Position numbers and translations under genes: made by a program. From JBLZUR01 sp048565625 (GTDB lineage Bacteria > Pseudomonadota > Alphaproteobacteria > Sphingomonadales > Sphingomonadaceae): a stretch of 64,000 nt of DNA. Positions 1 to 9,475 of the stretch are shown piece by piece (positions within the stretch are counted from its first letter, which is position 1; every line of letters begins with the position of its first letter). The stretch is from assembly GCF_048565625.1 (NCBI RefSeq), contig NZ_JBLZUR010000002.1, positions 62,001 to 126,000 on the forward strand, in the 5' to 3' direction. The notes beneath the pieces are model-generated. The model had not been told where the DNA came from, searched no databases, and was given only the letters and a program-made list of their open reading frames with translations.

Positions 1-1
1 G

Positions 2-163
2 GCGACGGCGCGCCACGGCTGGGACGCCCTGCTGGCGGGCGCCGGCCATGTCGTGTCCGGCTGGAAGAACAAGTTGCAGGCGGCGATGAGCCACATCACG
101 CCGGACAGCCTGCTCGCCAGGAAGCACCGCGACATGGCGGAGCCAGGTACTGCCAAGGAATGA
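2..163 (+). CDS. Short-chain dehydrogenase/reductase, C-terminal fragment
   Basis: Only the last 53 codons are in the window; the gene starts upstream. The visible residues (HGWDALLAGAGHVVSGWKNK, then SLLARKHRDMAEPG) match the C-terminal tail of cytosolic SDR proteins of the DltE/YqjQ type, where a G-hvV-GWKNKL segment precedes a basic end. The Rossmann domain and catalytic Tyr-Lys are outside the window, so substrate and cofactor cannot be judged. It converges on the transhydrogenase operon with only 24 bp between stop codons. The family call rests on the tail alone. Confidence 0.6.
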   Translation, partial: ATARHGWDALLAGAGHVVSGWKNKLQAAMSHITPDSLLARKHRDMAEPGTAKE

Positions 164-187
164 TGTCTGATAGTGCGCGGGTCGCGC

Positions 188-1588
188 TCAGTGCCCGCCG
201 CCCTCGCTCAGTTCCTTGTTGATGTCGCCGGTGAACGCCTTGGCGTCGCCGAACAGCATCTGGGTGTTTTCGTTATAGTAGATCGGGTTGTCGATGCCCG
301 CGAAGCCGGCGTTGAGGCTGCGCTTCACCACCATCACCGAGCGTGCCTTGTCCGCCTCGATGATCGGCATGCCGGCGATGGCGCTGTTCGGATCGTCGCG
401 CGCGGCGGGGTTGATCGTGTCGTTGGCCCCCACGATTAGGGCGACGTCGGTCTGCGGCAGATCGGGGTTGATGTCCTCCAGCTCCACCAGACGATCGTAG
501 GGGACGTCCGCTTCGGCCAGCAGGACGTTCATGTGCCCGGGCATGCGGCCGGCGACCGGGTGGATCGCAAATTTCACGTCCACGCCCTTGGCCGAGAGCG
601 TCTTGTAGAGTTCGCTGACTTTATGCTGCGCCTGGGCGACCGCCATGCCGTAACCGGGAACGATGACAACGGAGCTGGCCATCTCCAGCCGCATCGCCGC
701 TTCCTCGGGCGAGGCGGAGCGGACGACGCGGTCGTCTTCGCCGCCGGCCGATGACCCCGCCGCGAGCTGGCCGAAGCCGCCGAACAGCACGTTGGTGAAG
801 CTGCGGTTCATCGCCTTGCACATGATGATCGCCAGAATCAGGCCCGACGTGCCGTCGAGCGCGCCGGTGACGATCAGCAGCTTGTTGTCGAGCGCGAAGC
901 CCATCGCGGACGCGGCGAGGCCGGCATAGGCGTTGAGGAGCGCGATCACGGTCGGCATGTCCGCCCCGCCGATCGGCGCGACCAAGAGAACACCGAAGAG
1001 GAGCGTAGCCGCGACGAAGGCGGGGAACAGATAGGTCGAGGACGGGCTGACGATCATCGCCAGCGCCAGGCCGATCGCGGCCAGGAAGACAAGCACGTTC
1101 ACCACCTGCTGGCCCTTGAACATCAGCGGGCGAGAGGGGAGAATCTCCTGCAACTTGCCGAAGGCGACGAGCGAGGCGGTGCAGGTCAGGAAGCCGAGCA
1201 GCATCTCGAACATCAGGGCCGAGGTGGTGAAGCTCCAAGGTGCCACGCTGTCCGCGTACTTATAGTATTCGACCACGCCGATCAGGCCGACGGCGAGCGC
1301 GCCGAAGGCATGGCTGACGGCGGTCCGCTGCGGAATGGCGGTCATCGGCATGAAATAGGCGAGCGGCACGCCGACCGCCGTGCCGAGCGCGATGGCGACG
1401 AAGATCAGCTCGTAATGGACGATCTCGAAGCGGATCAGCGTGCCGAGGATGGCGAGGAGCATACCGATCTCGCCGCAGCGCACGCCGCGCCGCGCGGTGG
1501 TGGGATGGCTCATCCACATGAGCGCCAGGATGAAGAGGGCCGACGCGGCCAGATAGGCGACCTGGGTTATGGTCTCGGCAGGCATCAT
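188..1588 (-). CDS. pntB: NAD(P) transhydrogenase subunit beta
   Basis: This membrane subunit couples proton re-entry to hydride transfer from NADH to NADP+. The 466-residue length is normal. The N-terminal half consists of hydrophobic helices (VAYLAASALFILALMWM onward). The C-terminal half is the NADP(H)-binding dIII domain, with the motif VIVPGYGMAVAQAQ, then FAIHPVAGRMPGHMNVLLAE and VALIVGANDTINPAA. The start is ATG-ATG, one base after the pntAB stop codon, so translation is probably coupled. It is the last gene of pntAA-pntAB-pntB. All expected dIII motifs are present. Confidence 0.97.
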   Translation of the reverse strand: MMPAETITQVAYLAASALFILALMWMSHPTTARRGVRCGEIGMLLAILGTLIRFEIVHYELIFVAIALGTAVGVPLAYFMPMTAIPQRTAVSHAFGALAVGLIGVVEYYKYADSVAPWSFTTSALMFEMLLGFLTCTASLVAFGKLQEILPSRPLMFKGQQVVNVLVFLAAIGLALAMIVSPSSTYLFPAFVAATLLFGVLLVAPIGGADMPTVIALLNAYAGLAASAMGFALDNKLLIVTGALDGTSGLILAIIMCKAMNRSFTNVLFGGFGQLAAGSSAGGEDDRVVRSASPEEAAMRLEMASSVVIVPGYGMAVAQAQHKVSELYKTLSAKGVDVKFAIHPVAGRMPGHMNVLLAEADVPYDRLVELEDINPDLPQTDVALIVGANDTINPAARDDPNSAIAGMPIIEADKARSVMVVKRSLNAGFAGIDNPIYYNENTQMLFGDAKAFTGDINKELSEGGGH

Positions 1589-1589
1589 C

Positions 1590-1886
1590 TTACTGCCCCT
1601 TCCGCTTGAACATCTTGAGCATGCGGTCGGTGATCATGAAGCCGGAGACGACGTTCACCGTCGCGGCGAAGATCGCGACGAAGCCGAGCGCCTTGGCGAG
1701 CGGGGTGGCGTCGCCGGCGCCCGTCACCAGGATCGCGCCGACGATCACCACCGCCGCTATGGCGTTGGTCAGCGACATCAGGGGCGAGTGAAGCAGCGGC
1801 GAGACGCGCTTGATCAGCTGGAAGCCGAGGAAGCCCGCGAGCATGAAGACGAAGAACAGGTCGGTATAGGAAGCCGGCTGGTGCAT
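1590..1886 (-). CDS. pntAB: NAD(P) transhydrogenase subunit alpha, membrane part (alpha-2)
   Basis: This 98-residue protein carries the transmembrane helices that form the C-terminal end of the alpha subunit in species with a fused PntA. At least three hydrophobic segments are visible (LFFVFMLAGFLGFQLI, AIAAVVIVGAILVTG, ALGFVAIFAATVNVVSGFMI), followed by a basic tail. The split alpha subunit is the usual alphaproteobacterial arrangement. It lies between pntAA (21 bp upstream) and pntB (1 bp downstream) in one operon. Confidence 0.95.
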   Translation of the reverse strand: MHQPASYTDLFFVFMLAGFLGFQLIKRVSPLLHSPLMSLTNAIAAVVIVGAILVTGAGDATPLAKALGFVAIFAATVNVVSGFMITDRMLKMFKRKGQ

Positions 1887-1907
1887 GGTGCTGGTCCTTG
1901 AACTCGG

Positions 1908-3035
1908 TCAGGCGGCGAGCGCGGGGTGGACCACCGCACCGCCGCTCGTCAGCGTGACCGCCTTGATGATCTCATCCTCCGCCTTCCAGACGGGGGCCTT
2001 GGCCTCCTTGTCCCAGAACGCGGCGATGAAGTTGTAGAGGTTGCGCGCGTAGAGCGCCGAAGCGTCGGCGGCGAGGCGCGAGGGCACGTTGCGGTGGCCC
2101 ACGACGCGGACGCCATGCCGCTCGACCACCTCGCCCGCTACCGAGCCCTCGACATTGCCGCCCTGTTCGACGGCGAGATCGACGATGACCGAGCCCGGCC
2201 GCATCGTCGCGATCTGCGCATCGGTGATGAGGCGCGGGGCCGGGCGCCCGGGGATGAGCGCGGTGGTGATGACCACGTCCTGCTTGGCGATATGGCCGGA
2301 GACGAGATCGGCCTGGCGGCGCTTGTAGTCGTCTGACATCTCGGTCGCGTAGCCGCCGGTGGCACTGTCGTCCTGCGCCTCGCCCTCGACGAAGATCGCC
2401 TTGGCGCCGAGCGATTCGATCTGCTCCTTGACGGCCGCGCGCACGTCGGTGGCTGAGACAGCCCCGCCGAGGCGCTTGGCCGTCGCGATTGCCTGGAGGC
2501 CCGCCACGCCGACGCCCATGACGAAGACGCGGGCAGCGGCGACGGTGCCGGCGGCGGTCATCATCATCGGGAAGGCGCGGCCATATTCCGCGGCGGCATC
2601 GAGCACAGCCTTGTAACCGGCGAGGTTCGCCTGCGACGACAGCACGTCCATCGACTGCGCGCGCGTGATGCGGGGCACGAACTCCATGGCGAAGGCGCCA
2701 AGTCCCGCTTGCGCATAGGCGTCCAGCACCGCCCGATTGTTGTAGGGGTTGAGCGCACCGATGATCGTGGCACCCGCGGGGGCGGCGGCGATCGTACCGG
2801 CCTCAGGTGCCTGGACGACGAGGAGCAGGTCGGCCCCGGCGAGCACCGCGTCGCGCGGCCCGAGGGTCGCGCCCGCCTCGGCAAAGGCCGCATCCTCGAT
2901 GGCGGCAGTCTCACCGGCGCCTGCCTCGACGGCGACATCCGCCCCAAGGGCGATGAACTTCTTCACCGTCTCAGGCGACGCGGCGACACGGCGTTCCCCC
3001 GAACTGGTTTCCCGCAGAACTACGATACGTGTCAT
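1908..3035 (-). CDS. pntAA: NAD(P) transhydrogenase subunit alpha, NAD-binding part (alpha-1)
   Basis: This 375-residue protein is the peripheral NAD(H)-binding dI domain of proton-translocating transhydrogenase and is related to alanine dehydrogenase. The N-terminus MTRIVVLRETSSGERRVA, the Rossmann glycine motif VMGVGVAGLQAIATAKRLG and the mobile loop region near YATEMSDDYKRRQ are all present. The ATG was chosen because it begins the conserved strand and follows a purine-rich AAGGGGGG ribosome-binding site; a longer reading frame upstream has no family similarity. The gene is first in the operon and diverges from the thiolase across about 265 bp that must hold both promoters. Confidence 0.95.
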   Translation of the reverse strand: MTRIVVLRETSSGERRVAASPETVKKFIALGADVAVEAGAGETAAIEDAAFAEAGATLGPRDAVLAGADLLLVVQAPEAGTIAAAPAGATIIGALNPYNNRAVLDAYAQAGLGAFAMEFVPRITRAQSMDVLSSQANLAGYKAVLDAAAEYGRAFPMMMTAAGTVAAARVFVMGVGVAGLQAIATAKRLGGAVSATDVRAAVKEQIESLGAKAIFVEGEAQDDSATGGYATEMSDDYKRRQADLVSGHIAKQDVVITTALIPGRPAPRLITDAQIATMRPGSVIVDLAVEQGGNVEGSVAGEVVERHGVRVVGHRNVPSRLAADASALYARNLYNFIAAFWDKEAKAPVWKAEDEIIKAVTLTSGGAVVHPALAA

Positions 3036-3300
3036 CGACGCCCCCCCTTGCCGACCGACGATGGCGCGCGTTGGTGCGCAAGGCACCACGCCAGCCTTTT
3101 TCTCCCGCCGCCCCAAGAGCGCAGAGGGCTGTCAATTGCAACCCCGCGGCGGATAGCTTTACTGCGGTGCCACAAAGAAACGGTCATGCGATCGCACGCT
3201 GGTAGCGCCCTCTTCCTTGCGCCCGGCGCAGCGACTACATGGCCTCTCGTACTGCATTGCGGAAAGTCGCCCGGCGTGGCGTGAACGAGGATGGATATCG

Positions 3301-4482
3301 ATGCTTCAGGACGTGGTGATCTTGTCGGGTGTGCGGACCGCGATCGGTGATTTCGGTGGTGCGTTGAAGGATGTGCCGGCGGCGACCCTGGCAAAGACGG
3401 TCATCGCCGAGGCGATCAGCCGCGCAGGGATCGAGGCCAAGCAGGTTCAGCATGTCGTGATCGGCCAGGTGATCCCGACCAAGCCGGAGGACGTCTACCT
3501 GCCCCGATATGCCTCGGTGGAAGCCGGCGTGCCCATCGAATCCGGCGCATTCGCGGTCAATCGGCTTTGCGGCACCGGCGCGCAGGCGATCGTGTCGGGG
3601 GCGCAGCTGGTGACCCTCGGCGAAGCGGAGTTCGTCGTGGCGGGTGGCGTCGAGAGCATGAGCCGCGCGCCGCACCATGTCACCGAAGCGCGCTTCGGCC
3701 AGAAGTTCGGCACGCTGAACATGCTAGACGCGCTGACGGCGACGCTGAGCGATCCGTTCGAGGGTTGTCACATGGGGATCACGGCCGAGAACGTGGCGAC
3801 GCGCAACAACATCACGCGCGAGAAGCAGGACGCGGCTGCGCTGGAGAGCCATCGCCGCGCCGCACAGGCCATCGCCGAGGGCCGGTTCAAGGACCAGATC
3901 GTCCCGATCGAGGTGAAGACGCGCAAGGGCGTCGTCCCGTTCGACACGGACGAGCATGTCCGCGCCGACGCCTCGCTCGAAGATCTCGCCAAGTTGAAGC
4001 CGGCCTTCAAGAAGGATGGCAGCGTCACCGCGGGTAATGCATCGGGCATCAACGACGGGGCGGCGGCGCTGGTGCTGGCCTCTGCCGAGGCGGCGAAGGC
4101 GGCGGGGCTGACGCCGCGCGCACGGATTCTCGGCTGGGGTTATGCCGGCGTCGAGCCGTCGCTGATGGGGCTTGGTCCGGTCAAGGCGGTGCCGGTCGCT
4201 CTGAAGCGGGCCGGGTTGGAGCTGGACCAGATCGATGTCATCGAGTCGAACGAGGCTTTCGCGGCGCAGGCCTGTGCCGTTGCCGAGGAGCTATCCTTCG
4301 ATCCGGAGAAGACGAACATCAACGGCTCGGGCGTGTCGCTCGGCCACCCGGTCGGCGCAACTGGCGCGATCCTGACCGTCAAGGCGATGTATGAGCTGGA
4401 GCGCTCCGGCGGCCGCTATGGCCTGATCACCATGTGCATCGGCGGTGGCCAGGGCATCGCGATCGTTATCGAGCGGATCTGA
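3301..4482 (+). CDS. Acetyl-CoA acetyltransferase (biosynthetic-type thiolase)
   Basis: It condenses two acetyl-CoA to acetoacetyl-CoA, or the reverse. The 393-residue length is typical of PhaA/AtoB. Three catalytic blocks are visible: the acyl-accepting cysteine in AVNRLCGTGAQAIVSGAQ (about residue 89), the histidine in GSGVSLGHPVGATGA, and the second cysteine in TMCIGGGQG near the C-terminus. The ATG has an AGGA ribosome-binding site about 10 bases upstream; an in-frame extension upstream lacks similarity. No phaB or phaC is adjacent, so polyhydroxybutyrate synthesis, ketone use or amino-acid catabolism are all possible. Confidence 0.92.
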   Translation: MLQDVVILSGVRTAIGDFGGALKDVPAATLAKTVIAEAISRAGIEAKQVQHVVIGQVIPTKPEDVYLPRYASVEAGVPIESGAFAVNRLCGTGAQAIVSGAQLVTLGEAEFVVAGGVESMSRAPHHVTEARFGQKFGTLNMLDALTATLSDPFEGCHMGITAENVATRNNITREKQDAAALESHRRAAQAIAEGRFKDQIVPIEVKTRKGVVPFDTDEHVRADASLEDLAKLKPAFKKDGSVTAGNASGINDGAAALVLASAEAAKAAGLTPRARILGWGYAGVEPSLMGLGPVKAVPVALKRAGLELDQIDVIESNEAFAAQACAVAEELSFDPEKTNINGSGVSLGHPVGATGAILTVKAMYELERSGGRYGLITMCIGGGQGIAIVIERI

Positions 4483-4488
4483 ACGCTG

Positions 4489-4513
4489 CGGGCGGCGGTC
4501 AGGCGGCCGCCCG
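4489..4513. terminator. Possible bidirectional terminator between convergent genes
   Basis: An 8-bp GC stem (CGGGCGGC / GCCGCCCG) with a 9-base loop lies at the meeting point of the thiolase and the convergent glycosyltransferase and overlaps the last codons of the latter. There is no clear U-run on either side, so this is a weak call from position and symmetry only. Confidence 0.3.
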
Positions 4514-7500
4514 TCCGATCATTTCTTCCAAGGCAAAGCGCAGACGGGTCGCGACGGTCGCGATCCGCTGCAGATCGTTGACGCGCGCCAGTGCCCGGCG
4601 ACGCATCCGCAATGCGCCAGCCTGGTCGGCATGGGCGCGGACGGCGGTGCTGAGCGCGCGACCCGCATCGCTTTCCGGCAGGAAATGGGCGAGCCTGTCC
4701 TCGGCCCACGCGCCGTAAGCATCACCCTCCGGCAGGACGATCGTGGCCGATCCGAGCGCCGCATAGCTGCCGTAGGTTGCGCCGCGCGCCGGATCGACCG
4801 CACCGGGCAAGATGATCAGGGCATCGGCATGGACGAGCGTCGCGGCGAGCGCGCGTTCGCCGATCGGCGCTTCGCTCACGTCCTTGCCGTCCGAGGTGTG
4901 TGCGGTCAGGCTCTCGTTAACGACAGTGACGAGCAGGAGGGGCTGGGACGTGGTCGCCTGATTGCGGAGGAGCGGGAGCCAGCCCGTCACCTGTGCGGGT
5001 GTCGCGATCACGACGATGGTGCCAGGCCTTTCCGGCGCAGCCAGTTCCTCCACCGGATACATCAGCAGGCCGCCGATCGGCAGCGAGCGTCCGGTGCCAG
5101 CAATGCTGACTGCGTCCACATCGCGCGATATTGGGGCGATTGCGAGCTGCGGCGGCAAGTCGTCGAGCGGAAGGGCGGAGGTGGAGTCCGAGAGCAGCAG
5201 GCCTTCGCCCCACAGAAGCGCGGCGAAGCTCTTGCCGGGCGCGATCCAGAGGATCTCCGCCGTCAGCCCGACCTGCTTGGCGAGCGCGCGGGCGGCGGGG
5301 GTATCGGTGAGGATCAGCCGGACGTCGCCCGTCTGGCCAAGCGTCCGTGCGGCTGCAAGCGCATCATGCGCATCGAGCCAGGCAGGGCCCGCGACGATGG
5401 TGACGGCGCGACGATCGACCGATTGCAGCAGGTCGAGGCCCGTCTCCAGTCGATTTTGCGCCTTGGCGCGGACGATGTCGTTGAAGTTCAGGTGAACGAA
5501 CATCTCCGTCACCTGGCCCCAGGCGACGTTGCGGCGGTAGAGGACCGGATAGGCCTCCATCGCGAGCGGGTGATAGGCCTGGGTGTATTTGAGGACGAGA
5601 TCCCAATCCTGCACACGCGGTAGTGTCTCGTCGAAGCCGCCGAGGCGGTCGTAGACTTCCCGCCGCAACATCAGCGTGTTGAGGTCGATGTAGTTGCGCT
5701 GGAGAAGGTCGCCGTGATCATAGGGGCGGAAGCTCAGCTCGCCGCGACAATAGAGCGAGCCCTGCATCTCGACATCGAGATAGCCCGAGTAGAGGAGCGG
5801 CGCGCCGCTATCCTGCAGGGTGCGCAGCGCGGCTTCCAGGAAGAGCGGATGCCAGAGATTGTCGGAGTCGAGGAAGGCGAGATATTCGCCCCGAGCGAAT
5901 TCGAGGCCCCGGTTGCGGGCGGCCGCACCGTTCGCCTTTTGTAGCGGCAGGTAGCGGATGCGGGGGTCGGCAAGTCCCTTGATGACGAGCGGGGTCTTGT
6001 CGATGCTGCCGTCGTCGCAGACGAGCAACTCCCAGTTCGACCAGCTTTGATCGAGGACGGAGCGGACCGCATCGGCGATCACCGTCGCACGGTTGTAGGT
6101 TGGCATGATCACCGAGATCAGCGGCTGATCCTCGCGCGCGGTGTCGAAGGCGGCGGTCGCGAGAAGCGCTTCGCTCCGGGCGAGGCCGGCCGTCAGCTCC
6201 CCGGCGGCGGTCGCCTGTTCGATGCCGATATCTTCGATCAGCTGCCGGGCGAAGCGGTGGTAGATCGAGGTCTGCTGGTTCAGGCGCTGCAGTTGCGCCG
6301 CCTTTCGCGTCGTCGTGACTTCCGGCGACGTCACGTTGTCCGCCTCGTCACTCGTGACTGGAGCCTCCGCGGCGATTACGGCGCTGGGCAGCCTGCTGAC
6401 ACGTTCCCCGCCGGCGGGGCGGCTGGCGAGCCAATGGATGAAGCCGGAGTGCAATTGCCCGGAGGAGACCGCGGCGGCGACATCAGGGTGCGCCATTCGG
6501 TAACGACGTTCGTCGAAACCGGGATTGGGGCTGAGGCCCGCGGCACCGCCCTCTTCGAGCCAGTGGACTGCGGGATCGGCGGCGAAGGGATGGGCCGCGC
6601 GATACCAGTCGGCATCCACCCACTTGCGGGCGAAGGCCAGGTCAGGCGCGGGGAGGTCGCCAAGCGCCTGCTCGGGCGCTGAAGAGTCTGCCGCCCCGAA
6701 GCGCGCGAGGACGATCTCGTCCGTCGAAAGCGTAAGCGACCGCACATTCTCCGGCAGGCGGAATGCGAAGCCGCAGGGAGGTAGGCCGGGTCGGAGGCCG
6801 TCCGCCAGGGTCGTAGTGGCGATACCATCGGCGGTCAGCGTCACCGATACCGCTTCCCCGCTGCCGGTACGCGTGACCCAGCCGCTCAATACGCCTGCCG
6901 TGACGGGATCGATCGCCACCTGATAGCCGCTCTCGACGATGGTGAAGGTGAACGGCGCGCCTGCCAGCTGGCGATCCGCGCCGCGGATGCGCAGCGACAG
7001 TTCGTGCTGACGACCGTCGCGCAACTGTGGAGGCAGTTCGTAGGAGAAGGCGCAATTGCCGTTGCGGTACGCCGCTCCGGTCAGCACGCCATGGGGCTGG
7101 TCGGCGGCGACCGAGGCGATCAGCGCCGCGTCGGCGACGATCTCGACGAGGGCCGGTGCGCCCATGTCGCCGCGATCGACCGCCCAGCCGCGTACGGTGC
7201 GGCCGTCCGCTGAAAGCGACGCCATGCCCTCCCACTGCTCCGCCGTGGTAAGCGCGCCCGCCGCCTCCTCGCGCGCCTCCAGGCGAACGTCGGCGACGAG
7301 GAGGTCGATATCCTGGGCGTTCAGATGGGCGATCAGCAGGAGCGACTGCATGGGCTGATCGAGCGCGGCCTCCGCCGCCGCCTTCAGCATCGTGCGCGCC
7401 GACTCATCAATGACGCAAGCGATCCGCTGGGGACTGTCGGGGACGACGACCGCCTCGGCGATCCGGCCAACCGTGGTGTCGGTCCAGTGCCTGCCCGCTT

Positions 7501-9019
7501 CATAATAGTCGCGTCGGACGACATCGATGCGCGAGATCGCGGTGCCGCCATGTCTCGACGCCGGTCCGAGGATGAGGCTCAGCACGTCATTGCGCCCGGC
7601 GGCCAGCGCCTCCTTCGACAATGCACCTTCGATCCGCAGTCGGTTCCCGCTGAGGGAGCCCGTGATGGCCAGGCCGTAGAGCGACGATGCGCTCTCGCCT
7701 TCGTCACCTTCCGGGTTCGGGATCTGCGCAAGGCGCGCCGACAGGGATGGCTGCGCCGCCCGGCTGACGAGGAACCAGCCCCGCGCGGTCTCGACCCGAC
7801 GGGCGTTGAAGGGGATGACGACGCCATGCGGCCAATGGTTGAAATCGCCGTTCAGGACCGCGAGCTCGCGATTGAGCACGCGATGGCCGGCCAGCGGATC
7901 TTCGTACTGGAAGCCGGCCTCGCCGAGACCCAGGCCGGCGATCTCAAGCACGCCGGGGTTGCCGCCGCGCAGTTCGACCGTGATCGTCGCCGGGCTGTGG
8001 CTGGCCGGAAGCTGGACGACACGCACCGTCTCGGACCAATCCTCGGTCACGGAGATGGCTTCTTCGAGCACCTGCTCCTCGCAGCGGATGACGAGGTGCA
8101 GGGTTGCCTTCCGGGCTGCGCGGGCCAGCAGGCGCAACTCCAGCGCGCCGCCATCCTCGGTCGGGTTGAAGGATTGGCGAAGCAACGTCTGGAACGGCGA
8201 TCCGGCAGGCATGCGGAACCGGACCATCGTATGGTTCGCGACCGCGCCGCCCGCCAGGGCAAAGGCCGCGCGATCCGTTTCCAGAAGCGTACCCGATCTT
8301 GTATCCACATCCCAGAATTGCGGCTGACCCCGAAGCGCGTCGCGGAAGGCGCCGTTGGTCAGCAGGTTGGGCTGGGACCGGACGATCGGGACCGGCGCCG
8401 TGGTGATAAATTCTCCCGTCGGCCACTGGAGACCGACCTCGCGCGGCGCGGCAGCTCCGGCTTCGATCGGTACGGCGAGGAGCATCGCGCCGGATTCGGA
8501 TGTCTGCCGGAAGTACGGCCGCCGCACGCCATCCAGCGTCACGCCCGGGTGGATGAACCGGTGCAGCTCGGGCGGGGCCTGGACGATGACAGTGACCTGA
8601 TCCGACGTGACGACGGCATTTTCGACGCCGATCAGTTGACGCAGCATGTGGGGATCGCGTCCGAAGTGATCGCCCTGGGAAGTCCGGAAGGTGACCGGCT
8701 GGTCGAACCAGTCTGCGTCATGTTCCGAGCAATGGACGGTGAACCCGCAATCCGGGGCGTCGGATGGCGCGAAGCTGGGTTTCCCCTCGTCCGCCCGAAC
8801 AGTGGTGACGAGCCGGTCGCCGACCCAAATCGCGACATCGATCGGCGTGCCGGGATCAGCGCGGTCGAAGGCGTAGCCGATGATAAGGCCGGGGCGGCGC
8901 GGGCGAGCCTTGCCCTCGACGGTGGACTTGGCAGGGGCTGATCTGGACGTCGCGGGCACGGCGAAGCCCGACGCCTTGGCGGCCTTGCGGACCCATTTGG
9001 GCCAACGCATTTTCGACAC
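4499..9019 (-). CDS. Large multidomain family-2 glycosyltransferase
   Basis: This is a 1506-residue protein. Residues ~40-110, ~600-690 and ~700-780 look like three copies of a beta-sandwich module with a G-W/Y-A-x-D core (IIGYAFDRADPG, VRGWAVDRGD, LSGWVTRTGSG). Residues ~800-870 carry the D-x-x-W/R-Y-x-x-x-H-P-D repeat (DADWYRAAHP, FDERRYRMAHPDVA) seen in polysaccharide glycosyltransferases. A GT-A domain spans ~965-1160 (SVIMPTYNRA, LLVCDDGSIDKT, AFLDSDNLWHP). The last ~330 residues resemble a degenerate GT-B fold. The start is GTG with GAGG five bases upstream; an ATG three codons later is an alternative. It probably decorates a surface polysaccharide. No capsule genes adjoin it, and acceptor and sugar are unknown. 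Confidence 0.8.
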   Translation of the reverse strand: MSKMRWPKWVRKAAKASGFAVPATSRSAPAKSTVEGKARPRRPGLIIGYAFDRADPGTPIDVAIWVGDRLVTTVRADEGKPSFAPSDAPDCGFTVHCSEHDADWFDQPVTFRTSQGDHFGRDPHMLRQLIGVENAVVTSDQVTVIVQAPPELHRFIHPGVTLDGVRRPYFRQTSESGAMLLAVPIEAGAAAPREVGLQWPTGEFITTAPVPIVRSQPNLLTNGAFRDALRGQPQFWDVDTRSGTLLETDRAAFALAGGAVANHTMVRFRMPAGSPFQTLLRQSFNPTEDGGALELRLLARAARKATLHLVIRCEEQVLEEAISVTEDWSETVRVVQLPASHSPATITVELRGGNPGVLEIAGLGLGEAGFQYEDPLAGHRVLNRELAVLNGDFNHWPHGVVIPFNARRVETARGWFLVSRAAQPSLSARLAQIPNPEGDEGESASSLYGLAITGSLSGNRLRIEGALSKEALAAGRNDVLSLILGPASRHGGTAISRIDVVRRDYYEAGRHWTDTTVGRIAEAVVVPDSPQRIACVIDESARTMLKAAAEAALDQPMQSLLLIAHLNAQDIDLLVADVRLEAREEAAGALTTAEQWEGMASLSADGRTVRGWAVDRGDMGAPALVEIVADAALIASVAADQPHGVLTGAAYRNGNCAFSYELPPQLRDGRQHELSLRIRGADRQLAGAPFTFTIVESGYQVAIDPVTAGVLSGWVTRTGSGEAVSVTLTADGIATTTLADGLRPGLPPCGFAFRLPENVRSLTLSTDEIVLARFGAADSSAPEQALGDLPAPDLAFARKWVDADWYRAAHPFAADPAVHWLEEGGAAGLSPNPGFDERRYRMAHPDVAAAVSSGQLHSGFIHWLASRPAGGERVSRLPSAVIAAEAPVTSDEADNVTSPEVTTTRKAAQLQRLNQQTSIYHRFARQLIEDIGIEQATAAGELTAGLARSEALLATAAFDTAREDQPLISVIMPTYNRATVIADAVRSVLDQSWSNWELLVCDDGSIDKTPLVIKGLADPRIRYLPLQKANGAAARNRGLEFARGEYLAFLDSDNLWHPLFLEAALRTLQDSGAPLLYSGYLDVEMQGSLYCRGELSFRPYDHGDLLQRNYIDLNTLMLRREVYDRLGGFDETLPRVQDWDLVLKYTQAYHPLAMEAYPVLYRRNVAWGQVTEMFVHLNFNDIVRAKAQNRLETGLDLLQSVDRRAVTIVAGPAWLDAHDALAAARTLGQTGDVRLILTDTPAARALAKQVGLTAEILWIAPGKSFAALLWGEGLLLSDSTSALPLDDLPPQLAIAPISRDVDAVSIAGTGRSLPIGGLLMYPVEELAAPERPGTIVVIATPAQVTGWLPLLRNQATTSQPLLLVTVVNESLTAHTSDGKDVSEAPIGERALAATLVHADALIILPGAVDPARGATYGSYAALGSATIVLPEGDAYGAWAEDRLAHFLPESDAGRALSTAVRAHADQAGALRMRRRALARVNDLQRIATVATRLRFALEEMIGRAAA

Positions 9020-9086
9020 GGAAACCTCTTCGCCGCCCCAATGAGGCGAAGAGCCTTAGCGGATGATTCCGGCGTTTAGCTAGGCT

Positions 9087-9383
9087 TTACGCGACGCGGC
9101 GGGCGGTCATGCCCAGCCAGGCGCGGGCCTGCTTCTGCGCCTCAACGATCTCCCGCGCGGTCATCTCGTCGGCGATCTCGGTGCGGTAGTCGGCGGCCTC
9201 CTCATGACCGCGCACGGCGGCGAGGTTGAACCACTTGTGCGCCTGGATGAGGTCGAGGTCGACGCCATCGCTGCCCGAGGAATAGGCGATGCCCAGCTGA
9301 TAGAGAGCATCGGTGCTGCCCCGCGCGGCATCGCGCAGGCGGGAAGCCATCAGGAAATTCGCGGTCTCGACACTGTGTCCCAT
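9087..9383 (-). CDS. Small Sel1-repeat (TPR-like) protein
   Basis: The 98-residue protein has one clear Sel1-like repeat, ALYQLGIAYSSGSDG followed by DLIQAHKWFNLAAVRG, and a helical tail. Such repeats are protein-protein scaffolds. There is no signal peptide or membrane segment, so it is probably cytoplasmic. The ATG has an AGGG ribosome-binding site. It lies between panC and the large glycosyltransferase on the same strand, with about 90 bp to panC. Its partner is unknown. Confidence 0.75.
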   Translation of the reverse strand: MGHSVETANFLMASRLRDAARGSTDALYQLGIAYSSGSDGVDLDLIQAHKWFNLAAVRGHEEAADYRTEIADEMTAREIVEAQKQARAWLGMTARRVA

Positions 9384-9475
9384 GTCCGCCCTCGCTGGAT
9401 CGGGTTGATGGGAGCCATTTGGGGCCGAGAGTTAGAAGAAATGGTTAACGGACACCGTAAGCATCGGAAATGGCG

